21,660 nucleotides of DNA from Leucosporidium creatinivorum (GCA_001600635.1 BCKL01000055.1:1-21660); one strand, 5' to 3'; shown: positions 8,654-20,307, numbered from the stretch's first letter. Numbers and translations are program-made. The notes: generated by a model from the sequence alone, not told the origin.

Positions 8654-10631
8654 CTACTCTGAGGCTACATCTACCACCTTCTCCTTCCCTTTAGGCGGTC
8701 CCTTGACCCTCTGCGTCCCGTCCTGAATCCTCTGCATCCGTTGATGAGCCCTTGTTCGGCGATGAGCATCCCATTGGTGCTCGTCCACCAGCAAAGGCCG
8801 GGACACGTCGGTCGTGCAGGCTTCACAGGTGAGCTTGGGTCCCGTCGATCTATAAGCGAGGAAGGTGAGCGAACGTCGGCGCGGCTGGTCAGCGAGAAGA
8901 GACGAACCGTTCGGCGGGAGGGGCGAGCTGGGCGGCGGCGAGGGGTGAGAGGGTTGAAGGGTCGGGAAGAGGGTCGCCTCGGAGGAAGGCTGATGAATGT
9001 GGACGGGTCAGCAGAATCGACAGTCATTGTAAGCAAGACTGCTCACTTCGTAGAAGGTCGACCGCAGGCGCTCGGACGTTTTGATCCCAGTGCTCTACGT
9101 CTACGGAGAATGAAGCCAGTCAGCGCGTGCTCTCTATTATCCAGCTCCCAGAGGCTCACCTGTAGCGTCTAACAGCACCACAGTCACGTCCTTCTCCTCG
9201 AGCTTCCTCACCGCCGGCAGCAGCTTCTGCTGGATCCACTTGACTTGTCGCTTGGCGTATTGGCGTGTCGAGATCTTCATGCGCTCCAGACCCGCCTTGA
9301 AGAGCGGATCACTCGCAGCATCATTCCCGGTGTCGTCCGAGGCGCCGGAGCGAGAGGCGAGGTAGGGTTCGAACTCCTTGTAGCCTGCGCGAGGGAAAGG
9401 TGAGCTCTGATCCGTCAGGAGAGGTAAGGAACATGCTCACCAATCGCCTGGTATATTCCACGAGAGTAGTCGGTCTCGCCAGCGCCTTCGATATGGCCAA
9501 GCGCCCACAACTCTTTGATCTCGGCGAGAAGGCCAAGCTGATCAGAGGGTGAAGCGATGAGCGACGGGTCGATCGTGAAGAGGCCGATACCAAGCTCACC
9601 TCTAACATCTTATCCACGCGAGAGTCTAGCCGAGGGTGCAGAGACTTGTTGTCGGCGTACAGCCAGAAGATGAGCGAGCGGAATCTGTGGAGCGCCGAGC
9701 GCCGAGTCAGCGAGGCTTCTTAGAAAGAGCAACGCGAGATGTAGTGACCCACCTCGCGCCCTCGTCCTTCTTCTCCCCTTGCTGAATCTTCACATCCTCC
9801 CATCTCCGTCCTTCCCAGACAATCTCGAGCGCCCTTCGCACCTTCCTCACGTCCCTCCAATGCCAACGACCAGCGCTCGAAGGATCGACATGCGTGAGAA
9901 TGGCATACACGGCGGGAGTGAGAGTCTCTGGTGTGCGGTAGGACGGTGGTAGAAGATCGACAGGGAAGTTGGGTGGGAACTCGTCGGGGGTGGAGGTTTG
10001 AGGCAGGGCTGGGAGGGCGAAGAAGAGGTCGAGCAGCTCGGTGGGGAGGGAGAGGATAGCCTCCCTTAGAGATAGTGGAAATTGAGCGATATCCTCGGCG
10101 GTTTTGGGAGCTGGAGGGGTCGTCTCGGTCGAGCTCGGCGGTGGAGTGGAAGGGCAAGAGACGGCGGGAGCATCGGCGACGAGCTGGTTGGGGAAGATGA
10201 GGTTCTGGAGGTAGTACGCCGTACCTCCCACGGCGATGGAGAGCGTGGCCTTGTGCTCGAGCTCTTCAATCTGCTCCACAGGAGACGGGTCAGCTCGCCG
10301 AAGCGGAAGTAGGAGAAGCGAGCCAGCTCACCTTGGCCAAGGCGTCGGTCTGAAACTCTCCGACCCTGTACTCCTCGCCAGGGCTCAAAAAGCCCATCAA
10401 GTGATGCGGCACGCCGTTCATCTCCTCCGCCGTTGCCTTGTTGGAGATGACATCGAGCCCACGGTAGACTTGCATCGAGTCCGTGTTCAGCACCTCGCCG
10501 CGCTGTATGCCGCTGATGGGAGCACCATCTGCAAGAGCTCGAGCTAGCTCCACTCCCAACAGACTCTTGCCGACGCCTGTAGTCCCTACGACAGCCACGA
10601 GCGGCGGTTTTGGCGAGGAGGTCGAGCTCAT
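8654..10631 (-). CDS. MOD5: tRNA dimethylallyltransferase (Mod5/TRIT1 type)
   Basis: It adds an isopentenyl group from DMAPP to A37 of UNN-decoding tRNAs. Exons on minus: 10332-10631, 9753-10270, 9600-9684, 9441-9537, 9160-9384, 9047-9100, 8908-8989 and 8654-8849, giving 418 residues in frame. The P-loop GTTGVGKS (16-23) is followed by NTDSMQVYRGLDVISNKAT and VPHHLMGF, which are hallmark motifs, then GGTAYYLQ and RQYAKRQVKW. The C-terminus has the eukaryote-specific zinc finger: CEAC, then WDAH and RAH, an H-x5-H pair as in TRIT1. Exon 2 carries a Ser/Pro-rich insertion after FPNQL. The intron after 8908 starts GTTCGT. The frame is open upstream to an ATG at 10793, which would add 54 residues; dual starts are known in yeast MOD5. 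The gene lies head-to-head with the AN1 gene. Confidence 0.93.
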
Positions 10632-10835
10632 GCAAAGAGAGAATCGCGAGGACGGCTGATGGGAAGCTCTCACAGCACGCGAGGCTGTATCGAGATATAT
10701 TCGAGCTGCTCGAAGCTGTAGAATGGTCGAAGTCGAAGCCAGAAGCGAAATGTCGGAGGCCAAGAGACTCGAGCGCTTCTTGTCCTCCGCCATTCACTCG
10801 TCGACTACTCGTCGCCTCACTCGGCAGCAACCAGG
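10632..10835. promoter_or_regulatory. Divergent promoter, Mod5 / Cuz1
   Basis: The core Mod5 start (10631) and the Cuz1 start (10836) are 204 bp apart. If the upstream in-frame Mod5 ATG at 10793 is used, only 42 bp remain. In that case the 5' end of the longer Mod5 transcript must overlap or abut the Cuz1 transcript. No TATA box is evident. Confidence 0.5.
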
Positions 10836-11721
10836 ATGTCGGAGCCTACACTCGACCTACCAGCCACGCTTGGCTCTCACTGCGCCGAGCCGACGTGTAA
10901 CGACTTGGACTTCCTTCCCATCCGCTGCCTTCACTGCTCCCTCACCTTCTGCCGTCACCACTCTTCACCGCCAGCTCATTCCTGCACCAAAGATCCCAAC
11001 AACCGCATCGCCACCAACGGATCTCGCTTCGCCGACAAGTTCAACGACCTCTTGCCCGACCCGAACCGCTTGGTGGGGGAGCGAGCGGCTACGGAGAAGG
11101 CTAGGGAGGACAAATCGGAAGCGGCAAGGACAGTGTTGGAGAAGAACTTTGGCAAGGAAGCTGTGGCCAAGCTGGGAGCAAGACCGGCGAGCAGGAGCGC
11201 GGCTGGGAGTGCGCCGAAGAAGGCCAAGGTCAGCCCGGTCATTGCTCTGATGAAAGTCAAGCAGAGGGCGAAGCCGGTTGATGCCAAGTCGAATGATGTG
11301 TCGATGGATGATCGGTTATACTTGACGGTGGAGCTGTTGGAGGGGGAGGCTCGAGTGAAGAAGGCCGAGAAGGAGGTCTATTTGGCAAAGGTGAGTTCGG
11401 TCGCTCGACTTCGACTTTAGTCATCTGTTGACTTATCCCACGCGTAGTCTACTACAGCTGGTCGAGCTCTGGACCAGTTTGCGACGGTTTTTGGACTCAT
11501 CAACTCGAACAATACCTCGACCGACCCGAGCAAGGTGAGTCCGGCTTTCGCTCGTGGAGTTCTGCGCGAGGTGGTTCAGAGCTAATGCTTTTCACCCACA
11601 GTTTCTCGTCCTTGCCACAGCAACAGAACCGCCTGTACGGATAGCTACGTCGGAGAAGCTCAGCTCGGCGGTCGCGAATGGAGGCTCGGTGCTGCTTTTG
11701 AAGGGCTCGGGGTTGGTCTGA
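10836..11721 (+). CDS. CUZ1: AN1 zinc finger / ubiquitin-like protein, Cuz1/ZFAND1 family
   Basis: Family members link Cdc48/p97 to the proteasome under arsenite and proteotoxic stress. Exons: 10836-11390, 11448-11534 and 11602-11721, giving 253 residues, close to yeast Cuz1. The N-terminal AN1 finger is complete from Cys16: C-x4-C-x9-C-x2-C-x4-C-x2-H-x5-H-x-C, including CLHCSLTFCRHH. A charged linker with a KKAKVSP segment follows. The C-terminal half begins PVIALMKVKQRA, matching the VALMKLK start of the ZFAND1 C-terminal domain, and carries a ubiquitin-like fold (RLYLTVELLEG, ALDQFATVFGL, VLLLKGSGLV). The combination of one AN1 finger with this C-terminal domain distinguishes it from ZFAND5-type proteins. 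It is divergent from Mod5. Confidence 0.88.
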
Positions 11722-12236
11722 GGGAGGAGGGAAGGGCGCTGGCGCTCCTCTAGGGTCATTGTTGTAACTCGACCGCTTTGCAGCTGTCTCGACGCTGTTC
11801 ATCTTCGCAAGAGCTGCGCGAGCTGTGAGGAGGAGGGCCGAGCGAGGGCTGCGGAACGGGGAAGCTTCGCCGGAGTCCGGCAAGTCGACGCCTTCTCCCT
11901 TCTCCAAGGCCTACAGCGCTACAAGCTCTGCTTTCGGCTCGCCTGAACGCTGGCAGGCGTTTGAAAGCCAGCGGTTTGGCGCCGTCGCCCTCCGACCGGC
12001 ATTGCCAGATCGAACGGCACCCCCCGCGCGCCTTCCCCATTTCCTCAGCTTTCCCTCTCTCCCTTCTGCTTCTGGTGGGTTTCTCGCACTTGCACAACTA
12101 CTCGACTACATCGCATCTACCACTCCGTCGGCCCACAACATCCTACAACTCGACTAACGTCCAGCAACTCTCACCTCGGTCGACACTCTCCCTCTCAACC
12201 AGCTTCGCCGCCGTTCTACACGACACGAAACGGAAA
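11722..12236. promoter_or_regulatory. Intergenic region with promoter of the dehydrogenase gene
   Basis: This 515-bp gap holds the 3' region of Cuz1 and the upstream region of the dehydrogenase. The last 200 bp are pyrimidine-rich on the plus strand (CTCTCCCTCTC-type tracts), as is common upstream of basidiomycete start codons. Open frames at 11825 and 11961 look like composition artefacts, with no domain or splice logic. Confidence 0.45.
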
Positions 12237-13864
12237 ATGCCTGAGCAACAGAATCTGTCCGCCGTACTTCACGGAGCGAAGGACTTGCGTCTGGTGAGCT
12301 GGCCTTGCTCATTGCCGTCGTCTCGCTCGCTCACCGTCCTCTCCCCTCGCAGACCAAGCGTCCCATCTCGGCGCCCGCTCCTGGAGAAGCACAAGTCGCT
12401 GTCAAAGCTACTGGACTTTGCGGATCCGACCTTCACTACTACCTCCACGGCCGCAATGGAGAATACGTCCTTAAGTGAGCTTCCCCCACAGCTCTGGCCC
12501 GGGCTACAGGGAGCACTTCAGATAACGGCAGAGCAGCTGACGGTGCTTAAGCTACAGAACTCCCATGTGCCTCGGTCACGAGTCCGCTGGAGTCATCGTG
12601 AGTCGAGAGAAACTGAATCTTGAGTGCTCCGCGGGGGCGCTGACCGACCTTCTCCCCCTTCAGACTGCTATTGGAGATGGCGTAACGGACTACAAGGTCG
12701 GCGAGCGCGTCGCCATTGAAGCTGGTGTTTACTGTGGTGCATGCCGTCTCTGCAAGACTGGCCGCTACAACCTGTGCACGAAGAGTGAGCTTTCGCCGAT
12801 CTCCCCTTCCGCTTCTACCCTCGCTAACCTCGCTGCCATCGACAGTGCGCTTCAACTCTTCGGCCAAGGTCTTCCCTCATCAGGACGGCTCCCTCCAATC
12901 CCTCCTCAACCACCCCGTAACCCACCTGCACAAGCTCCCCGACTCGTGCTCCTACGAAGCCGCCGCGCTCGTCGAGCCTCTCTCAGTCGTTCTCCACGCC
13001 GCTCGTCGTGCCCACATCGCTGCTGGACAGACGGTCCTCATCCTCGGTGCTGGAGCTGTCGGTCTGCTCGCTCTTGCCGTCGCAAAGGCCCACGGAGCAA
13101 CTCACACCGTCGTCGTCGACATGTGAGCAGCTGTATCGCCCGCGTCGTCGAGCTTTCGCTGATCTGTCCCTACCCACAGCAACGAAGAGCGTGTCAAGTT
13201 TGCCGTAGACGAGGGCTTCGCCACTTCGGGCTACGTTCTTCCTCGCACTCCCCGTCCCGAGACCTCGGCGGCTGGACTCGAGGCGGCCAAGTCTACCGCC
13301 GAGGATATCCTGAAGGGCTACGGACCCGTCGACTCTGATGGTTTCGACGTCGTGATGGAGTGCACTGGTGTCGAGACTTGCATGCAGGCTGCCATTCACG
13401 TGAGTCTTGGGCAAAGGCGAGAAGCCAAGCCGTTCGCTGATCGTTTTCGGTTCGCAGACTGCTCGCCCTGGAGGAAAGGTCGTCTTCATCGGCATGGGTA
13501 CTCCCAACGCTGTTCTGTATGCTCTGGTCCCCTCTTCACCCTCAAACACAGCTAACCGCCTTTCTACAGCCCCATCTCGGCCGCCGCCTTCCGCGAGGTC
13601 GACCTTCTCGGCGTCTTCCGCTACGCGTGAGTCCCTTCACCTCTATCTCTGCACCTCAAGCTGACCCCAATGTACCACAGCAACACCTACCCCGACGCCC
13701 TCGCTCTCTTTGGCTCCGGTCGTCTGCCTGGCGTCGAGAAGCTCGTCACGACTCGCTTCCCTCTTGACAAGATCAATGAGGCGTTCGAGGCGTTGCTGGC
13801 CGGCAAGGATAAGGATGGGAACATGATTATGAAGCTGATGGTGGGGCCACCAACTGATGCGTAG
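12237..13864 (+). CDS. Sorbitol/xylitol-type zinc dehydrogenase (MDR superfamily)
   Basis: It is an NAD-dependent polyol dehydrogenase of the sorbitol/xylitol/L-arabinitol group and likely interconverts a polyol and a ketose in the cytosol. Exons: 12237-12293, 12353-12474, 12558-12597, 12664-12784, 12846-13122, 13180-13399, 13458-13516, 13570-13626 and 13681-13864, giving 378 residues. Catalytic zinc ligands are Cys42 (GLCGSDLHYY), His67 and Glu68 (CLGHESAG), with the conserved LVEPLSV segment near 155. Structural-zinc cysteines 97, 100, 103 and 111 are all present (CGACRLC...C). The Rossmann motif GAGAVG is at 181-186, and VVVDINEERVKFA follows with an acidic residue expected to prefer NAD. 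The region near ETSAAGLEAAKSTAED is somewhat longer than in bacterial relatives. Substrate choice among sorbitol, xylitol and arabinitol cannot be read from sequence. The gene converges with the permease, 160 bp away. Confidence 0.93.
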
Positions 13865-14024
13865 TTGGGATGCGAGGGGCAATACAGTGTTGTTTAGTGC
13901 TTCGTTACGATCGCCGAGCGCCGAGAGGAGATCGTATGCGCGCTCCACTCGCTTTCGGAGACAATCGTGGCTGGGGTATGCAGTAAGAAGGGCATGTTCC
14001 ATCTTCCTAGACTGACTACACCTG

Positions 14025-16600
14025 TTAAGTCATCTCTACGTCCCTGACCTCTTCTGCTCGACGAATGAAGCGAGTCAGCCATCGCCTCAGTGCGGTCAGG
14101 AGGAGCACGACTCGCCTGTTCTCCGTGTCTGGAAGTAATAAGGCACTGCTCCCGCACCACAGAAGACTGTTCGAGACGCAAACGAGACGAAGAGGATCAG
14201 CTCGACTCGCCGAGCGTCGATCGAGCGAGAGGACCCACCAAACGCAGCTAATGACTCCCAAGGCTTGGAGAAGCAGCTCAGAACGATAAGAAAGAGCGCT
14301 GTTGATGCGAAAAGGATGGGCGTCGGGAGCCAGGTGCGATACGGCCTAGTTCGAGGGACGCAAGGGTCAGCCGAGGCGGAGCAGGCGAGTGTGTGCGGTC
14401 GAACGCACCGCTTCAATGCTGGTTCTCGTACTCGGAGGACGAGAAGGCCGACTACGACGGCGAGGTTCCAGGTCCATGCGCAGACCTGTTGACGAGGAGG
14501 GGCATCGCAAGGAGGAGGCGAGGTCAGCTCGGTCCGTCACTGCTGGCGGAGGGGTTAGGGTGATGGAGCGCGACGTACACCGTAGAACAGCGTGAGACTG
14601 CGGAGTGTTCGAGCACAGTGGGGTCAGCTTCCTCAGATCGTCTTGAGCCGAGGTGAAGCGAGATCGACTCACTGTGCGAAATCGCCAAAGAAGATGAAGA
14701 CGGCCGACAGGGCCGAAGAGAGTAAGATGCCATTCAATGGCGTCGCCCGAGTCTCGTTATACCGCGCGAACAGCTTGGGTAGGAAACCCTGCTCTCCGGC
14801 TGCTACGATGAGACGACTGAGGAGTGCTCGGCGGAGGTCAGCTTCATTCTTCCTCGTCCGATCAAACACATCCAAGACTCACCTCGAAGTATACAACGAC
14901 CCATTAAGCGCTCCAATACAGCTAACACTAACGATGAGCGCAAAGATGACCCCGCCCGTCGGGCCCGCGATGGCTCGACCGAAATCGAGGCCGATGGTCG
15001 AGGAGGCGGTGGCGGTGGCGAAGGGGAGGACGAGGAAGTAGGAGACGTTGGCGCAGAGGAAGAGGGCGAGGACGAGCGCCAGGGATGAGTTGATGATTAT
15101 TCTGGGGGAGGCGAGGCGGAGGTTAGTGATTGGAGAGGGAGCGGAGGGTATGGAGAGGGAGAGTGGGAAACGGGGACGGACGGGAGAGTACCCGGAGCGC
15201 AGTCCTTGGCTACGTAGTTGCACTGGTCCCATCCGTCGAAGGTCTGTCGCGCAAGGGTTTCGGACACCAAAGGTCAGCTCGGCGCCGTCTTCGTTCAGCC
15301 CTCAGTTTCACGCTCTCTCAGACTCACCCACAACGCCGAGAACAATGCCAAAGCATAGCCAGCGGCCTTGTCTGACGATCCTTCGAAGCTGAAGCTTGAT
15401 GCCCCTCTGCCGAGGCCGAGGAAGACGAGTCCTCCGACGAAGACGAGGAGGAGGGCAAAGACCTGTGGAGTGGAAGTGATTGGCTCTGGGATCAAAATCA
15501 TCATGAAGAGATTATGAAGAGCAGGAGGGCCCCAAAGCTCAGAGTCGAAGATGCGCACCTTGAAGACGGTGAGCACGAGCTGAGCTCGAGTTCCAGCTTT
15601 CGAGCTCCATGCCTGCATGACTGAGATGAAGAAGAGGGCGAGGATGCCGACGAGCTTGATGGCAATAGTTGGTACTCCTCTGTGGACGTCAGCAGCAAGC
15701 ATCAGCTCTAGCTCTAGTCGATCGAGGAAGCAGCGATCGACTGACCGAGCAGCTACGTTCGGATCGGCGCTGAAGGCCGTGTGGTAGAGTAGTCGGCAGA
15801 GGTACTCGCCAAAGATGATGGAGATGATGGCCTGTGGTTTGGTAGAGTGAGTGGGGATGGCGGTCACTTTTGGAAGTCAAGGAGGATGAGCGCCGAATGT
15901 CAGCTCACCTGCGAGCCTGGTTTCAGCGCCGTGACGGCAGTGAAGCTGAAGCAGTAGGCTGGTAGAGGACCAAAAGCAGCATCCAGGTACTTTTGGTGGC
16001 GCCAAAGTCAGCAAGTAGCTCTTGTCCAGCCAACAGAGACACCTCGGCGAAGCAACTTACCGCCTGCGCACCTCCATTCAACGGCAACGCGCTCCCCAGC
16101 TCGGCAAACGAGCTGGCTCCCGCCCAACTCAGCAACCCAGCACCCACCCAAGCGAGCAACGCACTGCCCACGGCTCCCGTCTCCCTCGCTACCACCCCGG
16201 GCGAGGAGAAGATGCCCGAACCAATCTGCATCCCTACAATCAAGGCAATGCCCGCCGTAACGCTAATCTTCTCATCCACTCCTCCTCCTCCTCCACCTCT
16301 TCGTCCTCCTGGTGTACCCCATGCGGTGGGCACTTCTTCAGAGGAAGCGAGAAGGAGGTTGGAGGAGAAGTCGAAGGAGAGGGAGCCGGCGCGGGAGCGC
16401 GAGTAGGCTTTGTCCTCTTCTTGGAGCAGGCCGTGGGCGTCGTCTAGGGCGAGGTCATCGTCGTCGTCATAGTCGTTTGCTCGGACGGGTTGAGGTGGAA
16501 AGGGGGAGACGGAGGAGATGGAGTCGCGGTTCGAGTGGGGGTGGGAAGGTGTTGGTGCTGTTGAGGTGGGTGCCATGGGAATGGGAGTAGCATCTTCCAT
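14025..16600 (-). CDS. Amino-acid permease, APC superfamily, LAT/Mup1-like
   Basis: This is a 12-helix amino-acid transporter of the L-type group, in fungi often annotated as methionine permease; substrate is not determinable here. About 13 exons from 16600 leftward give some 556 residues. The first exon (16061-16600) encodes an acidic cytosolic tail (DYDDDDDLALDD), a Gly run (GGRRGGGGGG) and TM1 with GMQIGSGIFSSPG, the substrate-binding signature. Later exons give YLDAAFGPLPAYCF, GVPTIAIKLVG, FDGWDQCNYVAKDCAPG, a GLDFGRAIAGPTGG/VSCIGALNGS block, RLIVAAGEQGFLPKLF, FYGVCAWTWNLAVVVG and RPYRTWLPTPILFAST. The C-terminus depends on a likely GC-AG intron (14054-14115): spliced, it ends EEVRDVEMT at 14025; unspliced, translation stops at 14096. 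It is divergent from Chs4. Confidence 0.87.
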
Positions 16601-17111
16601 CGTTTACGACGAGCTGTAGGAGAGCAGCAGTATGAGCTCTGTTACCAGCGAGAAGAGGAGCGAGAGGGAGCGTACCAGAGCTGAAGAGCGTGGAATGGCT
16701 CCCAAGCAGTAGACAAGCCTACAGGCGCTTGTTAGCGTATGAGCAGGTCTTCTTCCAGCGATTGAGTGCCCGTCTGTAGCCCGTTAAGTCGAAGGGTAGC
16801 AAGCGAGTAAAGTGACGAAGGGAGAGCCGGGTCGACGCGAGATGGAGCTTGGAGCGCGTCTTGACCGAGGGGCTGTACCTCATCAGAAGTTGCCTTAGGG
16901 AGTTGTGAAGTGAGAAATACAGCTTGGTAGAAGTATATCAGACTACAACATGCAATTCAATAAGCAAACCTTACCTTGTCTCGGCTTCGCTTGGGCTCGA
17001 GCTCTGCGACGCCGAACACTCTTCGTCTTCCTCCCTTCGCCTCGTCTCTCGTTTCAGCCTCTCACTCGGCCGAATTGGAAGCTGTAGGCTGGTCGAGCTC
17101 ATACGGAGGAT
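16601..17111. promoter_or_regulatory. Divergent promoter region, permease / Chs4
   Basis: The start codons are 511 bp apart. A TATA-like AGTATATCAG lies at about 16932-16941. The Chs4-proximal 100 bp are pyrimidine-rich (TCGTCTTCCTCCC and similar). I see no recognisable transcription-factor site that I would defend and no additional gene. Confidence 0.5.
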
Positions 17112-20100
17112 ATGAGCGACAAACCACTGCCTTATCCAGGCGACTCTGCTTCCCCTTCCCTTACATCACCTCTTCCCTTCTCCAACCAACACCAGCAACA
17201 ACCTCACCAACGACCCTCCAACGACTTCTACTCGACTACAACTCAACCTCTCAGAGAAGATCCTACTGCCCCTGCTCCTACTCGCCCGCGCACCACCTCC
17301 AACTCGAGCAACTCAGTCCTCCACCGCCCAAGACCCCAGGCCGCTCGTCCCAACTCTTTCTTCGGCGTGGATCAACCAGGCGATGAGGACGAGGAGGAAG
17401 ATCTGAGGGGTGTATCTCAACACCCTGTAGCTGGATGGAACGGTGCAGGACAGGCTGGTCCGCTGGATTGGAGTGCAGGAGGAGTACCAGCAGCAGCGAA
17501 CGGGCGCAGGGAGGTCATTGACGACAGCGACAACGAAGGGCCCATCGGAGGGGGAGCTCGTGGGCGCGCTTCCTCCTTCTTTGCCATGCGCGCAAGCTCA
17601 CCAGGAGTAGAGTCCTCCTACGGCGAGTTGGTCGGGCGCGAGGACCTGGGAGACGACGCGGACCCCGCGCAGGCGCAGGGGGGAGCGCAACCTTACCAGC
17701 ATGGCAGAGGCCCTTCGAGGTCGAGCTTCTATGGACTACAGGCGCCAGGCGGTGCTCCTCGCAGCGGCACCGTCTCGCCAGCAGGAGGAGACTACTCGGG
17801 CACCCACACCCCTACCTCGGCGCCTGGATCACAACGCAACCTCCCCCTCCGCAACGAATCGGGCTCCGGCTCCTTCTCCTCCAACTCGTACGAAGCTCCT
17901 CGACCGCCTCAGCCCGGCTCGCAACCCCAGCAAGCTCGCTACTTTTCCGCTCCCTACGCCGCCAGTCGCGCCGCCTCGCTCTACGGCATCCCCTCGTCCC
18001 ACGGACACGGCGATCCCCTCCCTGCACCTCTCCTCGATCAGTCCCACCTTCGTCCCGGCGCCCTCGCCTCCCTCCTCTCCCACGAAAAGACGCTGGACCT
18101 CTACCGCGCCAACGCTCGCAAGACCAACGATCCCGATATCCAGTTTGAATTCTGCACCTTTGTCATGGAGGTCGTCAGTGAGGTGGAAGCTGCGAGGGAT
18201 GCGGATGCTGCTGCGAGTGGAGTCGCTCGGGGCACGACCGAGCAGGATCTGGCGGCCAAGCACAAGGAGCAGGCGTTGATTTCGGAGAGTGTGGGGTTGC
18301 TGAACAAGTTGGCGCAGAGAGGGCATGTAAAGAGCCAATACTTCCTCGCCGACTGCTATACTCAGGGTGTAGGGACTGCCAAGGTGAGTCTTGGCGCTTT
18401 CTCTCGGCGTTGCCCCTTCGCCGAGCTGATCTCCTCTCCTCTCCTCCCTCTTCGCCACCCTCCCCCGTTCCTTCCACATCTTCCTACATCTGCAATCACC
18501 GCCACCAGGGCAAGCGCGACTACGACAAGGCCTTCCCCCTCTTCATGCTCGCGGGCAAGCACGGCCACTCGGACGCCTGCTTCCGCGCCGCCCAATGCTG
18601 CGAGAACGCCTGGGGATGCAAGCGCGATCAAAGCAAGGCCGTCCAACTCCTCCGGTACGTCTCTTCTCTCTCTTGTCATCTCCGCTCGCTCGCCGCTCAC
18701 CGTCCTCCCCTCTCTCCCAACAGCCGCGCCGCCGTCCTCAACCACCCCTCCGCCATGCACCGCCTCGGTCTCGCCGAGATTAACGGCGAGCTGGGCCTCT
18801 CGAAGCGACCGAGGGAAGGCGTCAAGTGGCTCAAGCGCGCCGCCGAGCTGGCGGATCAGGTCGACCCGCCTCAGCCGCAGAGTTTGCACGAGTTGGCCGT
18901 GCTGCATGAGAAGGGGATCGAGAATGTCGTGTTCCAGGTGAGTAGTCTGGCCGAGTTTCGGCGGCCGTTTTCCCATCACTCGTCTCGGCGTTCTTATCGA
19001 CGTCCTTCCTCGAGGCGATCAACTCGACGATCCGAACACCACGCTGACCCTTCCACCCTCCCCTCACAGGACGAGGAATACGCTGCCGAGCTTCTCGCTC
19101 GTGCTTCCGAGCTGCAGTACGCCCCGAGCGCCTACAAGCTCGGCGAGTGCTACGAGTACGGCAAGATGGGCTGCCCTCAGGACTCGGCGCTCAGTATTCA
19201 TTACTACAGTGCGTTACTTCGCTCCTCCCCTCGTTCTCCCGAGCAGCTCGCCGATCTTCCCGCTCCGTTCTCGTCCCTCCCTCTCCGCTCCTCTCCGACG
19301 CTCCTCCCACTCACCTCGCCTTTTCGCAACACAGACATCGCCGCTCAACAGAACCACCGAGAAGCCTGCTTCGCCCTCACCGCATGGTATCTCGTCGGCT
19401 CGCCTGGCGTCCTCCCTCAATCCGACACTGAGGCGTACCTCTGGGCGAGGAAGGCCGCCGATATGGACTTGGCCAAGGCTGAGTATGCAGTCGGATACTT
19501 CACCGAGGTGAGTGATCTCCAGACGAGCTCGAGGACGCGTGGACGCTGATCTCTTTCTTCGCGCAGACCGGCATCGGAACGCACAAGGACTCGCGCGAGG
19601 CGCTCGAGTGGTTCAAGAAGGCCGCCAGCCACGGCGACAAGCGCGCGATGGATCGTCTCCGCATGGCCGGTCAGCCTCACTCGCAGCCCTTCGCTCGTCA
19701 GCCTCCTGCGCCTTCCCAACCTCCGCCGACGCCTTACAAGCCTCCACCAACGACCAAGATCACCAAGAAGGAGAGGAAGGCGGCCATCGCTACTGCCAAG
19801 GAGCGGGGCAAGAGCGTCGATCGAGGACGACTGCCGATGCATGGAGGGCAGCAGCAGCAGTCGTCGCAGAATGGAGCGGCGAGGCCGGGACCACCGCCGA
19901 TGATTCGGCAGAGGAGCGCCTCCCAGCCCGACCTCTACGCTCAAGCGCAGGCTCAGCGTCAGCAGCAGCAGGAGCAGTGGAGCGCTCAACAGATGCAGTA
20001 CCAGCAGCATCCGCAACACCACCAGGAGCAGCACTCGGATTTCGCTCCCCTCTCCTACGACGACAGTCCTTACGCCGCCGCGACGATGCCCCCCTCCTCG

Positions 20101-20307
20101 CAGCACTACGGCCGCCCCGCACCCCAAGAACGACAGCTCTCGAACGGACCACCCCAGCCCGGTCAAGTGCGGATGCCACCGAGGCAGCAGGCGAGCGCTT
20201 CGCCCGTGCTCGGGTCGGAGGAGTTTGAAAATCGCAAGGGGGAAAGGGAGAAGGTGTTGCAGAAGAGGAAGGGACCGGGCGAGGATAAGGATTGTTTGGT
20301 GATGTAG
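17112..20307 (+). CDS. SKT5: Chitin synthase III activator Chs4/Skt5, SEL1 repeats, CaaX end
   Basis: Chs4/Skt5 recruits and activates chitin synthase Chs3 at the plasma membrane and bud neck. Exons: 17112-18383, 18509-18654, 18724-18937, 19070-19208, 19335-19507 and 19567-20307, giving 894 residues. Residues 1-320 are disordered (Ser/Pro/Gly/Gln-rich, with an acidic EDEEEDL patch). LDLYRANARKTNDPDIQFEF opens the conserved core, followed by about seven SEL1 repeats: SQYFLADCYTQGVGT, KAFPLFMLAGKHGH, GVKWLKRAAE, SAYKLGECYEYG, ALSIHYY, AYLWARKAADMD, EALEWFKKAASHGDKRA. The C-terminal 220 residues are low complexity with Gln runs (RQQQQEQ near 19960). The protein ends DCLVM, a CaaX box as in yeast Chs4, predicting prenylation. 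SEL1 repeats alone are not specific; the core plus the CaaX makes this call firm. Confidence 0.92.

Noticed and set aside
9687-9705. Repeated GAGCGCCGAGCGCCGAG-like strings (also near 13912 and 21585)
   Set aside because: Short, palindromic-leaning GC-rich strings, one inside a Mod5 intron; too short and degenerate to call a repeat family.
11825-12623. Plus-strand open frames before the dehydrogenase
   Set aside because: They run through the dehydrogenase's first exons and introns in another frame and show only pyrimidine-rich composition.
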